From Mallotus nudiflorus (lineage: Eukaryota > Streptophyta > Magnoliopsida > Malpighiales > Euphorbiaceae), in contig CANTUR010000796.1 in NCBI GenBank assembly GCA_947683625.1, forward strand, positions 1 to 64,000: 64,000 nt of DNA, in the 5' to 3' direction. This document shows positions 35,675-46,532 of this stretch, in pieces. Position 1 is the first letter of the stretch. Every line of letters starts with the position of its first letter. The translations under genes were made by a program, and so were the position numbers. The notes beneath the pieces were generated by a model. The model was not told the origin of the DNA. It did not search any database and saw only the letters and a list, made by a program, of their open reading frames with translations.

Positions 35675-35693
35675 TTTGGCGCCCGTTGTCACT
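35675..35693 (-). promoter_or_regulatory. LTR-adjacent motif of the Tat element (polypurine-tract position)
   Basis: Minus strand 'GTGACAACGGGCGCCAAA' precedes the LTR start TGTAAGC. On the plus strand the same bases, TTTGGCGCCCGTTGTCAC, resemble a GGCGCC-type Gypsy primer site. Because gag and a TGGTGACTCC-type primer site lie at the other end on the minus strand, I favour the 3' position, with moderate certainty. Confidence 0.4.
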
Positions 35694-35780
35694 ATTTACT
35701 TGACAAATTACGGTAAAGTAAAAAAGCACACAATTTCAAAGTAAAAAGTTAGGATACTTACCTGTTTGTTACAATTGATT

Positions 35781-36260
35781 GCAGACTCATGATTGGTGAA
35801 TTTCATTAAATTCCCCATGGGAGATTTAATGAAATATATGTTTTGCTATATTCCCTGTGGGACATTTAATGATATGATTGGTGAATTTTGCTATATTCCC
35901 CTTGGGACTTTTAGCGGAAGTGATAAATTTTGCTATATTCCTTACGAGTTGTTTAGTGATGTGATTTTTACTATATTCCCTATGGGACGTTTTGTGGAAG
36001 TGATAAATTTTGCTATATTCATTGTGGGACATTTAGCGATAGTGAATTTTGCTATATTCCCTATGAGACGTTTAGCGATGAGATGCTATAACTATTGTGT
36101 AGTGTCTAGTTAATTGCACTATATTTCTTATTGAATGTCTAGGGACTGTGATTGGTGAATTTCACTATATTCCTTATGGGACGTTTAGTGATGTGATTTG
36201 TGAATCTCACTATATTCCTTGTGGGATGTTTAATGAAAATATGCTATAACTACTGTGTAG
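35781..36260. repeat. tandem repeat family 1 in Tat 3' region
   Basis: At least nine degenerate copies of a unit with the core 'CTATATTCCCTRTGGGACRT', 'TTAGYGAT', of variable 35-50 base spacing. The short reading frames here on both strands (for example 35793-36113) are produced by the repeat and are not genes. Such variable repeats between pol and the 3' LTR are documented for Tat-lineage elements. Confidence 0.85.
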
Positions 36261-36680
36261 TATCTAGCTAATCATGATTATACTATAGGTCCTATGGAGC
36301 ATATAACAAAAAGAGTGTACAAACATGCTATAGGTCCTATGGAGCATCTAGCAAGTTATGATTTTTTGGAATTTTTTTTATTATAACTATATGTAGCATA
36401 TAACAAAGTGAATATGAAAACTATATTATAGCTTTTGTGTAGCATATAACAAGGGGAAATATAAAGATTGTGTTATAGCTACTGCGTAGCATATAATAAG
36501 GTGAAATCTAAAGATTGTGTTACAACTACTGTGTAGTATATAACAAGGTGAAATTTGAAGATTTTGTTATAGCTACTGTGTAACATATAATAAGGTAAAT
36601 CTGAAAATTTGTGTTATTGAGTGAATCTAAAAATTGTGTTGTAGTGACTATGTAGCATACAACACAATGAATTTCAAAAC
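36261..36680. repeat. tandem repeat family 2 in Tat 3' region
   Basis: About eight copies of a roughly 50-55 base unit with core 'TGTTATAGCTACTGYGTAGC' and 'ATATAACAAGGTGAAAT'. The first copies (36285-36350) carry a variant 'CTATAGGTCCTATGGAGCAT'. The 'GCTATAACTACTGTGTAGT' motif also appears once inside family 1 (about 36085 and 36243), so the two arrays interdigitate and probably share ancestry. Confidence 0.85.
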
Positions 36681-37229
36681 TATATAGTGTATGCAAAATG
36701 AGAAAATGGAATTTTCTTAAATTTTATACTGGCTGCCTTTGAATTTCTTTACTAATTGACTTTAACCTCCTATTAATTGATTTCAATCAACTGTCTTCAT
36801 TACTTGTTGATCTTGATCGACTTGATAATGTTGATGTTGATTTTATATGTTAGGTGTACCTTCTTCTGGATTTGCAATTCCTAAAGACTTGTTAAAGTTA
36901 GTTTCAGCATGATGAATGTATAAAAGTACATTATAATTTTGAAAATTTATGAGAAAATTCATCACTTTATCATGAGGTAGCATGCACTTAACAATTCTCA
37001 CTAATTTTAATTTCCATGACTATCCTTTATTTGCAATTTGTAAAATCAGAGGTATCATTAACCATCTTATACTAAAAACATATTTTTTACCAAGTAAAGA
37101 GCTGACCTCCCCACCTAAATTCAAGGAGAATTTGCTTTCAACAAAACTCATGGAAATTGAGCATAAACAAATTGAATTTTGTATATCAAAATAGTTATTT
37201 TTTAGTTATTTATGTGCTTTTCTTCCTTA
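36681..37229. other. Tat 3' region, no gene seen
   Basis: AT-rich sequence with short imperfect repeats of 'TTGATYTTGATCGACTT' type (about 36760-36840). No coding evidence. Confidence 0.45.
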
Positions 37230-37230
37230 T

Positions 37231-37580
37231 TCGAGTGTTCCCTTGCCTTTTTGATATTACTTAGCATGGATACTGTTAGAAAGCTCCTTTTGATACTTAT
37301 ACTCTTTTCAGAGCATTAGAGTAAATAAAGTAGCTTTTGACATGGTTCTCTTTTAGTATTCCCTCGCCTTTCTCATAGTACTCAATGTGGATGCTGCTAG
37401 AGGGTTCACATTAATGGTCTTACTCATTTCTATGCATTGAAGTATCTTAGAAATGCCTTTTGTCACATGCTCTTTTTTTTATTCCCTTTTTAGTATTCCC
37501 CGCCTTTCTTATACTACTCAGCATGGATACCATCAAAGAATTTTGTACTCATTTCTAAGTATTGGAGTAGATTATATACA
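37231..37580. repeat. tandem repeat family 3, three copies of ~125 bp
   Basis: Copies begin near 37231, 37357 and 37492. Each opens with 'GTRTTCCCYYGCCTTTYTYA', 'TAYTACTYAGCATGGATRC' and continues with 'CATTTCTAWGYATTGRAGTA'-like sequence. The last copy is shortened. This is a third unrelated tandem array in the same Tat 3' region. Confidence 0.75.
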
Positions 37581-38299
37581 CATTTATTATTTAAAAGATT
37601 GAAATAATACTCTAAAATTCAAGCAATTTACGCTAGAAGTCCAAATATTTTGTTTTTGCATATTCTTCTGCTCGTTTGGGTGTAAAGCGAGCAATAGATT
37701 GATAAAAGCTTAGAAACTCTTAACATAGAGTTCTTAATTGAACATCTGAATTCTGCAAGGCTAATAAAAGAGAGTCATTAAAATCAAAATCCATGAGATA
37801 AGTTTTTGCACATGATCTCATAAAATGGATGAAGGATGAATTTACTTTCAATTTATGGATTTTATTATTGAGATTGTACTTTTTTATGAAAACTAAAGAT
37901 ATACAGTTGTGTTACTTCCCTTGATTATTTGTCAAGGTGTTTGTCATGTGGGATGATAATATGATGTGTGATTGGCATTTGCTATCTTGCCCAATCTTAT
38001 TGACATACTGGTTCCTTTCTTCATTTTTTTTATTTTTCTTGCATAAAATGCCATAAGTTAATCAGGTCTATTTACAAGTGAAGAAATTTTACTAGAATGT
38101 AATATTATTCTTTTGCACTCCCTTTTGATTATGGTGATGAAGTCTTTTAGCACATGAGGCATGATACTCTGCTGTTAAGGTAGTGACCTAGGATTGAGTT
38201 TGTGTTTTGGTCATTCCTATTGATGCTATGGCAAAGGCCTTGTTCCTTTTCCTAATATCTATGTAAAAAAGGTTTAGGAGTTTAAGATCTTATTTTATG
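37581..38299. other. Tat-derived sequence, no gene seen
   Basis: Unassigned sequence between the tandem repeats and the resumed envelope-like gene. No RT, RNase H or integrase of a Tat element could be read on either strand here, although this is where pol would lie. Confidence 0.4.
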
Positions 38300-39310
38300 G
38301 TTAAAGAAGTTTTAGAGAGCATTCATTTTAAATTTTGAGTGCATTCTTCCCTTTTAAGGGTCAATTCGTGTATCGCTGGCATATTGGACCTTCTCATCAC
38401 TGCATTCCACACCCTATACTGGTCTTTATGTTGAGGAGTTCTGCTTTAACTAATTAGGAGTTAAGAGAGTCTCTCTAGAGATTCAATGCCTCATCTTTGC
38501 TTGAGCGTTCTCAACAAAGGTTCATTTAGGAGTATCTCTTAAATCAAATTCCCATTGACCCATCTCAAGTACGCTTATCTTTTGTTACTCCTTATGTTAT
38601 TGACTATTTTTTGCTTTTACAAATTATGGGAGTAGGTTTTCCTCTTGCTGATGCTTAAGGTAATATTCTAAACAATACTCTAGATAAGGTTATAGGGATA
38701 AATGATGAGTTTGAAGAGCTTGAGCATCTTATCTAGCCTCTTGAGGTTGCTATGATGAAGCTTTTGCAAGTATCGTTGTTGGTGTTATCGCTTCATTGGA
38801 TAGGCCTATAAAGTATTAGGTTCATTTTAATAATATCTCTCCTCTTATTTTCACTCCTTTAGATGTTTCACATGTGAATATTCTAACTACTTTTCTGCAC
38901 TTTTACAATACTAATTTTGAATGTTAGTAGCAGAGTATTCATACAACCTTATCTGGGCTCAAGGACTTTTATTATGCAAAGCAAGTATTTCATAAAAAGA
39001 TGTATACAAGTATATGCATGCTATGTATAAAATGCATGATCCTAATAGGTCTTTTGTTTGGAGCAGAGCTATGCTGTTGATCTTCGAGTGTGAAAATAAG
39101 GTGTTTCATCAACAACTTGCAAATGGGAGCTTTGAATGCTCTAATGTTGGTATTTTTGATGTTAGAGCTTCTAATGCAGTTGTTGAACAAATGACCAGGT
39201 TGTGCAGTATTAATGAGTTGTTGGATGTTGCTTGTAATTTACTTCTTTTTGCCCCCATAACTCTTGTACCGACTCTTATTTTTCAATGTTTCCTATTTAG
39301 TCTTTGAATA
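38300..39310 (+). pseudogene. envelope-like gene of the Copia element, probable C-terminal part
   Basis: Plus-strand frames include 'NQIPIDPSQVRLSFVTPYVI' (about 38545-38605), 'LQIMGVGFPLADA', 'GINDEFEELEHLI' (about 38700-38735) and the 97-codon frame at 39014-39307. They are separated by single stops of the CAG-to-TAG/CAA-to-TAA kind. Strand and size (about 320 codons, after about 270 in the N-part) fit a continuation of the gene cut at 33524. An alternative is an antisense extra ORF belonging to the Tat element itself, as known in that lineage. The two cannot be separated by eye. Confidence 0.4.
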
Positions 39311-40130
39311 TAGATTTACTGTTATGCAATTTAGCCCCCCCAATCTTTTGCTTTTTGTTTTTCCCCCAGAGTTATGTTTTGCCCCTAGAGTCTAATAATT
39401 TTCCTTGATGGAAATAGTAACACTAAAATAATCACTATTCTTGGTGAATAGAGTCAATCTTATGCCTATCTTTTTTACTAGATTCATCAATATTATTCTG
39501 GCAATCTTATTTTCTTTATGTGTACAAGAAACTCAGTTTGTTCACTGCTCCTGCTAACCTTTTATCTTACTAACCCCATTAGTTATAATCTCGTGCATAA
39601 AAGATGCAGAGGAATGAGTGAAATGGTTAAAGAGAGTTCTTAAAGCTAAAATCAACTAGACTTGCACTTCAAAGAACTCTTGAGCAAAATATGAGGTTTG
39701 ATGCTGATGCAATGATTGATGATAGTTAAAAGGTATGTGTTGCAATGTGTGAGTTATTGAGCCACCTAAATTCCTTACGTACAAGGGGACATTACACTTA
39801 TAAACAAAATCACAAAGGGATGGCAAGAAGTGAAAACATAACTAAAATAGTGATCTCATATCTCTGATTTTAGCTTTCACTATGTTTTATCTTTCGATTT
39901 GGATACTTATGCAATATAATAAAGATGAATATGCAATATTTGAATCACAAATTTCAAATTCAATTTTATTCATTCATTAGGGAAAAAATAAGTACATCCA
40001 TTACATCACATGATACAACTCGTATTATCAATTAGTCCTTTTAGATTTTCTAACTGAATATTTTTCTCTCATTTTTATTTCTCTGATTTTGTCTAACTAG
40101 CCTTTTATGGGTATTCTAATTAGTAAGATC
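39311..40130. other. junction region between Copia and Tat sequence, no gene seen
   Basis: Holds a C-rich patch ('TTTTTCCCCCAGAG', about 39358) and otherwise AT-rich sequence with scattered stops in all frames. The boundary between the envelope-like 3' end and the antisense Tat part is somewhere here. Confidence 0.4.
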
Positions 40131-40763
40131 CTTTTATTTTCTTTCTTTTTCTCTTTTGCCCTTAACTTTTCTCTCTTTAGAAGTTATATAATGTGATATA
40201 GTAATGTTCTTTAAATTTTCATTTATGCCCATACCGAATGAATCTAATTGAATTGAGTTTTTTGACAAACATGTAGATGCAATCAATATCACAATGTATA
40301 CTACCATCAAGATACACATCACATTAGTAAGCATGATCATAATTCATATCATTGATCAATAAAACAAAAAGTTCTAAAGAAACTAAAATGTTATTCAATG
40401 AAAATGACAAGAAAATTATTTTCTTTTTTGGATGCTAGGGATGCTAAGTCTCATGATGGCTATCCTTTAAGTGGCAGTAGTTTGTTGATGGCCATGGTTC
40501 TTATCCTTCAGTAACCTTTTTTATTACTTCATCTTTTTTTATCTTATAAATAATCTGTTCCTTAAAGATCTTAAGCATAGGAACATTCACAGCAAGCATA
40601 TTGATAGGTTCCTCTACACTGAGGTAGGACTTCCTATGCCTATCTTTGATAAAACTCTCATTTAGTTATTTCATTTCCTACGAGAATGGCTTTTTGCTAC
40701 TTGGTCCTGTCTCCTTATAGCCCAATCCTCCAGTGTCATTCTGGCTTTTGAAGTTTGGCAATT
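40131..40763 (-). pseudogene. linker downstream of Tat protease, decayed
   Basis: Minus-strand sequence following the protease region. Short frames such as 'NSIQLDSFGMGINENLKN' (about 40205-40260) and a Lys-rich C-terminal stretch can be read, but no RT motif appears. It is where a Tat element would lead into RT. Confidence 0.35.
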
Positions 40764-41640
40764 TTAGGATTCCTTACTAATTCTTTCCAATCCTTGTACT
40801 AACTGATATTGCATCTTCTTTATAATCTTTGCAACTCTTGGATCCATTTCAATTCCATCGAAGATCCTAACTACTTGGAAACTAGAAGGAGCAATCACTT
40901 GTTTCTGCCTGTCAAGTATAACTGATATAGTCTTACTTATGGTAGCATCTATGGTCACAACGTCTCCTTCATGAGGGAATTTTATCTTTTGATACACATT
41001 CAAAAATACTCCTCTTAAGACATGGAACTAAGGTTTGCCCAAAAGCAAGGTATAGGTGACGAGAATGCCTAACACAGTGAATTCTACCATTAACTTTATA
41101 GGACCAGTCTTTACAAGAGCTTGGAATGTGCCTTCTACACTTCTTGTGCTATCATTATACGCTCTTATTATTAAGTTTGAATACTTCAAGTCATCAACCT
41201 TCAGATCCGAGTTAGGCAGGATTTTCAATGGGCATACATTAATTACAAAACCATCATCTACCATTATATAGTCGGTCCTTTTTCCCCTCACTTTAGCTAG
41301 AATGAATAAGTCTTATAATGGTTCCTTCCCTTTAAAGGCAAACCTTCATCTGAGAACATTATCACACATGCTCCTTCTCATGAACAAATTCATCACCCCA
41401 TCCTTTAGGTGTAATTGACTTAATGGGCATTTCAAAAGAAGGTGATTTAGTGTAAAACATCTTATCAGCAAATTTTCCTGAAGGTTATCCTAATAAATCC
41501 TTAACTCTTTTCACATCTTTGGGGGAATTAGAAAATTTCTCATTGGTTTCAATGTTTATGTTCTTAAAAGAGTTTAGCACTTCCTCTTCACTAATTCAAG
41601 AGTTGATAATCATGGTGGTTAGGGGTGGAACATTTCAGTA
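40764..41640 (-). pseudogene. Tat/Ogre-type protease region, broken by a stop
   Basis: The minus frame 41291-41028 contains 'SNLIIRAYNDSTRSVEGTF', 'GPIKLMVEFTVLGILVTYTL' and 'LLGKP', matching the pattern of Tat/Ogre protease (VRAFDG..R.V.G, then GP..F.V.F.V, then Y..LLGRPWIH). The Trp codon after LLGKP is a stop. The next frame, 41003-40764, begins 'NVYQKIKFPHEGDVVTI', the known continuation (LHQKLKF...G..VTI). Presumed role: polyprotein processing. Upstream to about 41640 the frame is scattered. Confidence 0.7.
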
Positions 41641-43157
41641 GTTTAGGAAAGGATTATTTTTGGTGCTTGGGTTTTAGGGTCGATGAGTTTTCTAGAGATT
41701 AAACAATTTTGGATTTCATGTTTGAGGTGGATGCATGTGTCCGTGGAATGACCAGTAACTTGGTGGAATTTTTAATAATTTTTTGGGTCATATCTTGGGA
41801 CATTTGGGTTTCATGGTTTGGAAAAGGTGAGTGGTTTCAGCAAGCCCTTTTGAGTTAGGCGATCTAGGAATTTTAACAGGGGTTAGTTGAAATTGGAGAA
41901 TCTTCTCAGTGTTTGGACAACATGTACTTCTATAGCCTAGCTATGCATCTTTGTTATATGCCCCTAGTTGGGTAGTTCCTTGTTCCAGTGGGTTTAGAGC
42001 TCTTCGTTTTCTCACTTTCTATCTTTTCAGCTTACAAACCATCATTATAAAAGTCTAAAAATGTTTTAGGATTCATTATTTGTAACCTTTCAACCATATT
42101 AGGTGATACATTTTAGACTATCATCCTAACTTGATCTTTCTCAGTTAGTTTATTTTTCATTAATCCTGCTTTGTTCCTGAATCTAGTAAGAAAATCAGAG
42201 AATGATTCATATGGCTTTTGTTTAGTCAATTCCAAATCCCTGATGGATACTTCCAGCTTTGTGTTATGGTCATAGTATTTTAGGAAAGCAGTGCATAATT
42301 CTCTCCAATCAGCTCTAACGGACTTCTCTAATCCACGATACCAGTTCACAACAATACCCTCTAAGGATAGTATAAACAACTTTATGACGACCGCTAATGG
42401 GGCTTTGGTAGTGCTCATAGTTATTGTGTATTGACTCAGATGGATCTTTGGGTCTCTTGAACCATTGAATTTTTACAATTGAGGCATTTTGAACTTATCA
42501 GGAAACTTATCACCTTCCATGCATAATATATCATCAAATTTAAATGAATAACCCATGCCATTTCCTTTTATAAGCTCTTTCATTTTAGACATCTTCCGAT
42601 TAGTACTTACATCTACTCAAATTCAAGTTCTTAAACTTGCTCAAGTGATTCTTTCTTCACATTCTCTACCATGTAGTTTTCAATATCCTCAAATTTCATC
42701 TCCACAATAGGCACATTCCTAGCAATATTCAATGGTTGCCCCCCAGCATTGTCATTACTAATAGGTGGATAATCCACAACAGTAGCAAGTGGAATTATGA
42801 TAGCGGGTGCAGGTGCAGCTACAAGAGGTTGTATTAACCCAGCTAAGGCTTGTCTCAGTTCATCTTGCTTTATGGCTCTCATGTCATCCATCAATGCTCC
42901 TTTAATATCCTCTAGGGTTTAGTTTCTTCCCTATTGTTATTCCATTTCTTAAATTGGTGTAGCTTTGAAGTAAAGTGGGTTAATAAGGCTCTTTTCCAAA
43001 AACGAAGGATGTCTTTAGTTATTGATTTTGGACTTAAATCATTTCTTATTAATCTGCCACCACTCTGATTCCAAACACAGGAAGACCCAAATGAATCTAT
43101 GATGGTTGAAAAATAAAGTGTTAGTATGATGCATGTATGCATGTATGCCTGATGCAC
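41641..43157 (-). pseudogene. Tat/Ogre-type gag
   Basis: The minus frame 42418-42113 has 'KLFILSLEGIVVNWYRGLEK' and 'FSDFLTRFRNKAGLMKNKLT', the capsid region typical of Ty3/Gypsy Tat gag (FPxSLxGxAxxWYxxL, then F...FxxxF). The frame upstream (42894-42631) is Ala/Pro/Ile-rich, and the frame 43157-42912 covers the N-terminal 'FGSSCVWNQSGGRLIRNDLS' region. Stops and shifts separate the three. The gag lies 0.7 kb inside a TGGTGACTCC-type primer site, which sets the element's orientation. Confidence 0.75.
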
Positions 43158-43868
43158 GTGCTATGTAACAAGTAGTAAGTCAAGTCAAGTATGAAATTAA
43201 CAAGTCAAGTGTATAACATACATCCTTCCAATCTTATTCCTCCCACACACGAATTTAAAGGTAAGTCTCTTTTCCTAGGATTTTTAGTCTTGGCCTTAAT
43301 ATCAATAGGGGGTATCAAGAACCAATGTGCATGCCAAGTCATAAAGTAATAAAGCATGGAAACAACATTTATAGGTATAAAAGATTAGCCCAATCTTTTT
43401 TAACCTAGATAGGCCTTAAAAGGTATGAGCTTGGGCCTTTATATATAAAAATACCTCATAGCAATGAACACAAGAAATTTGGGTAATCCTAGGGGAAGTT
43501 ACTAGGCTACTATATGAGCTGAGTTCGATGGAAAAGTTAAGGTCCTCTTAGTAAAATGCCCTCCTTTAAGACTTGAGTTATAGGCCAAGGTCAGAGGGGC
43601 CTGGTATCCTTTGTAAACTTGAGAGAAGACTACCCCCCTTTAAGAATTGGGTCATAAACTCTAGTCAGATGAGCATAGTAATCTTTTTTGAATAAAGTTA
43701 AGGCTAAGAGTAATGGTGAGCCAATTTATAATTCCATGAAGCTAGTGGAATCATGGAACTATAAACCAACATCATCAGTTTATAGGGACACACAAAATGA
43801 ATGCAAAAATAAAATAATAATTAATAAAATGATTCTAAAAAATATAAGTAGAATTAGTATCTCTTATT
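43158..43868 (-). other. Tat 5' untranslated leader
   Basis: Region between the primer site and gag on the minus strand. It carries repeated 'AGTCAAGT'-type short motifs near 43180-43215 and no convincing gene; the plus-strand frame at 43688-43873 has no recognisable content. Confidence 0.4.
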
Positions 43869-43887
43869 CCTAGTGGAGTCACCACTA
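43869..43887 (-). promoter_or_regulatory. Tat primer-binding site
   Basis: The minus strand reads TAGTGGTGACTCCACTAGG directly after the LTR. It closely resembles the TGGCGACTCCAC(T)GGGG-type primer site used by Ogre/Tat elements. Confidence 0.65.
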
Positions 43888-45875
43888 TAGACGATGGGGT
43901 TTAGCGCATGTCCAAGATTTTAGCAACCGTGACATTATTTAAGCTCAAAGCTCTAAAGAACACATTACTATATTACAAAGACATAGTGTGGAGATGAGGA
44001 GTTGCCACCTATGGTAATAATTGGAACAACTTATAAGTGGTGGTAACTCGATTCTCTAAAAGAAAGTTAGCACCACAACTAGGAGATTGTGGATACAAAA
44101 TACCAACTTCTCTTAGTCTTGTATTCATTTAGAATTACCTTATTAATTAAAAAATTATTCCCCATCTACATGCAATTTCATTTAAACCCTAATTTAGCAT
44201 ACATCTAACTCCAAATACAACAAGTCATGAAAGGGCATACAAACAATGCATTCATATAACACAATGTCCTTAAAGCAGTCTAATATACTTAGTTTTTAAT
44301 TTAAAGTTGGCTAGGTCTACATATTTTATTTATAGGTGAAATGGAAAACTAAAGGTAAGCGGTCTACATATTTTATTTATAGGTGAAATGGAAAACTAAA
44401 GGTAAGCCTAAATTTTAAAATGACCACATTATCCTAAAAATAAAAATGTTATTAGGGTCAATTTAGTCATTTTGTATTATTTATTTATATACAATTTAAA
44501 AAGTAGGTGACCATTGGACCAAAAGTTTGAAAAAAAATTTCAAAAACTTTGCACAATGGCCAGTGGCCACCACCAAGTCATAATGGGTCTATATATATAT
44601 ATATACTTTTTTTTGTCAATAGTTTTAATATATTACTTATTACTATAGTTATAGATATTTGAATGTTATACTGTCATATTGACATTTAATTATATATAAA
44701 TGTCTATTTTTTTGCAAATAATTTATAATTTTTATTTTATCAAAATTATTTTATCTATATTTATTTTCTAATCTTTTCATTAAACAATCGGTTATATATA
44801 TATATATATATTTGGTTCGGAACCGCCAATATGTGGTTCAAAAAAATTTGAATTGACCCTGAACCGCTATTCATCTAGTTTGGTATGATTTCGAGCCATT
44901 TTTTTACGGGCCAGTTCAAGATCAGTGCAGGCCTGAACCGGCTCGTGGCCATCCCTACATTCAGTGATATCTAACCCTAATTCAATTTACATGCAACTTA
45001 AAAACTGCTGCTACCTCCATTGGTTTATTAAGATTTTACCTAATTGAACATAATCTACTAATCAATTTTAAAGGCAGTAAAGTGAAAGTTTCACTATATT
45101 CCAACTATTGGAGCTATTACAATTCCTACATACAGAAATTAAAACTAATTAATTACAATCCCAAATAAACCAAATAAAAAAACACACAAAATAGAAAAAA
45201 AATAAAAAAAAAACTAAATCTACCTTAAATTGTTACAGGGTTCTAATAAATTGTATTCCATGGATCTTTATGGGTTTTTATCAGTTCAATCACTCCACCA
45301 TTCAATTTGATTATTCCCACCAATGTCAAAAGAATAAATAAAACACAAAAAACATAAAAAATGATTAGAAAGTAATCTAAAATAAAAATGAAAATAAAAT
45401 CAAAATAATAATAAAAGAACATGAGAAGAAGAAAAGATGAAGTGTGATGCTATATTGATTTGCTCCATAGAGATTGTTTGATTCACCATTTGTCGTTGGA
45501 ATATAATATATAGGATTGATTTTCTTTCTTTGGCTTTTTTGTGTTTTTTTAGGACTTATGAACTTAAAACTCTCTGAAGAAGGAAAGAAATTTTTTTTTC
45601 AAAGCTCTGTCCGCCAAAGTGTTTTTTTTTTTTTCAAAAGGAAAAGCCTATTCACATTAAAATTGTATCATCTTTTATAAACTATGAGACTATAATCAAA
45701 GGAGACAAAGATTTAATTTTTTAAAATTTTATTTATAAAATGACTTGATAAATCAAGATTTATTAGGAAAAGATTATCTTTTTTCTTCATATTTTTTATT
45801 TTTATCCAATTAAAATTAAGATAACTATTTTTGAAAAACAAAAACGAACAATGAAACCCGTGCAATTTTGATCGA
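43888..45875 (-). repeat. Tat/Ogre-type 5' LTR (minus strand), truncated at its start
   Basis: The segment is collinear with 33525-35354 of the other LTR except for three differences. A 52-base tandem duplication of the 'GGTCTACATATTTTATTTAT' segment lies at about 44315-44405. Bases 44419-44957 are replaced by a hAT-type end. The first ~320 bases of the LTR (35355-35674 in the other copy) are absent, and the sequence passes straight into Copia LTR near 45876. A deletion across that junction is the simplest reading. Confidence 0.75.
44419..44957 (-). mobile_element. hAT-type transposon end inside the Tat LTR
   Basis: The minus strand from 44957 reads TAGGGATGGCCACGAGCCGG, then 'TTCAGGCCTGCACTGATC'. 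The TAGGGATGGC(C/A)ACGAG opening followed by interspersed 'GGTTC' motifs ('GGTTCGGAACCG' near 44813, 'TGAACCGCT' near 44860) is typical of plant hAT termini. It replaces about 410 bases of LTR present at 34010-34420. The opposite end could not be matched; AT microsatellites (44590-44606, 44797-44812) lie within. Confidence 0.55.
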
Positions 45876-46305
45876 TAAGTGTTAGAATAGAAATTCTTAT
45901 TCTTCTAATTTTTATGATTAAGAAAATGGGAAGTGAGATTCCATTTTAAAGGAATTGGTTTAAGTGTTTAGCTATTAAAACACTTAGGAATTTAGTTTTA
46001 GTATGAGCTTTAAAAACACTTGTGAATTTGTTTTTGAGTAAGCCTTGAAAGCTTAAGTTGTAAGGTTTGAGTTGAGCCTAAAAGTCAAGTTGTAAAAATC
46101 AATTTAGTGGAATAGATTGTGGTGATTCAAAATCCTAACTTAGGGATAAGTTAGGTGGGGATGTAGGATTGTTGACAATCTGAACTCCCTAAATTCTTGT
46201 GTTCATCATTCTTTCTTCTCATCATTTTTTTAATTATTGCTAGAATTCTTTTAATTTCCTATTTTTATTCAATAGTCTTATTCACCCCCTCCAGGGCGCT
46301 TGAAA
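45876..46305 (+). repeat. 3' end of a Copia LTR (probable 3' LTR of the 26.5-kb element)
   Basis: The sequence matches 58141-58535 ('AAAGGAATTGGTTTAAGTGT', 'GAGTAAGCCTTGAAA', 'AAGTTAGGTGGGGATGTAGG' and the end 'TTATTCACCCCCTCCAGGGC'). It is in the same orientation as the Copia element starting at 26480, so it is best read as that element's 3' LTR with its first ~900 bases deleted together with the edge of the Tat LTR. Confidence 0.75.
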
Positions 46306-46476
46306 AAGTTAATTAGTCTTAAAAACTAATAATACAAATTATATATATACAAATTAAATGTGGCTAACATCAATATATGTTTAGTCTTCTTATTAGTGGT
46401 GGATTCAGCTTTTTAAATTAGGCATATAAAGTTTTACATTTTTTTCAAATTAAAAATTATACATATATTAAATGTT

Positions 46477-46479
<3 letters not shown>
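46306..46479. other. short unassigned flank
   Basis: AT-rich flank between the Copia LTR end and the microsatellite that starts the next LTR. Nothing else seen. Confidence 0.4.

Positions 46480-46532
<53 letters not shown>

Noticed and set aside
35675..35693. Primer-binding site of a plus-strand element (TTTGGCGCCCGTTGTCAC)
   Set aside because: The motif fits a GGCGCC-type site, but no plus-strand gag follows, whereas gag, protease and a TGGTGACTCC-type site at the far LTR all point to the minus strand; kept as an uncertain LTR-adjacent motif.
35793..36113. 106-codon frame with repeated peptide motifs
   Set aside because: Produced by tandem repeat family 1; the opposite strand has a similar open frame, as expected for a repeat without stops.
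35781..36680. Possible CRISPR-like array
   Set aside because: Units are degenerate, spacing is irregular, spacers are not unique, and the surroundings are a plant retrotransposon.
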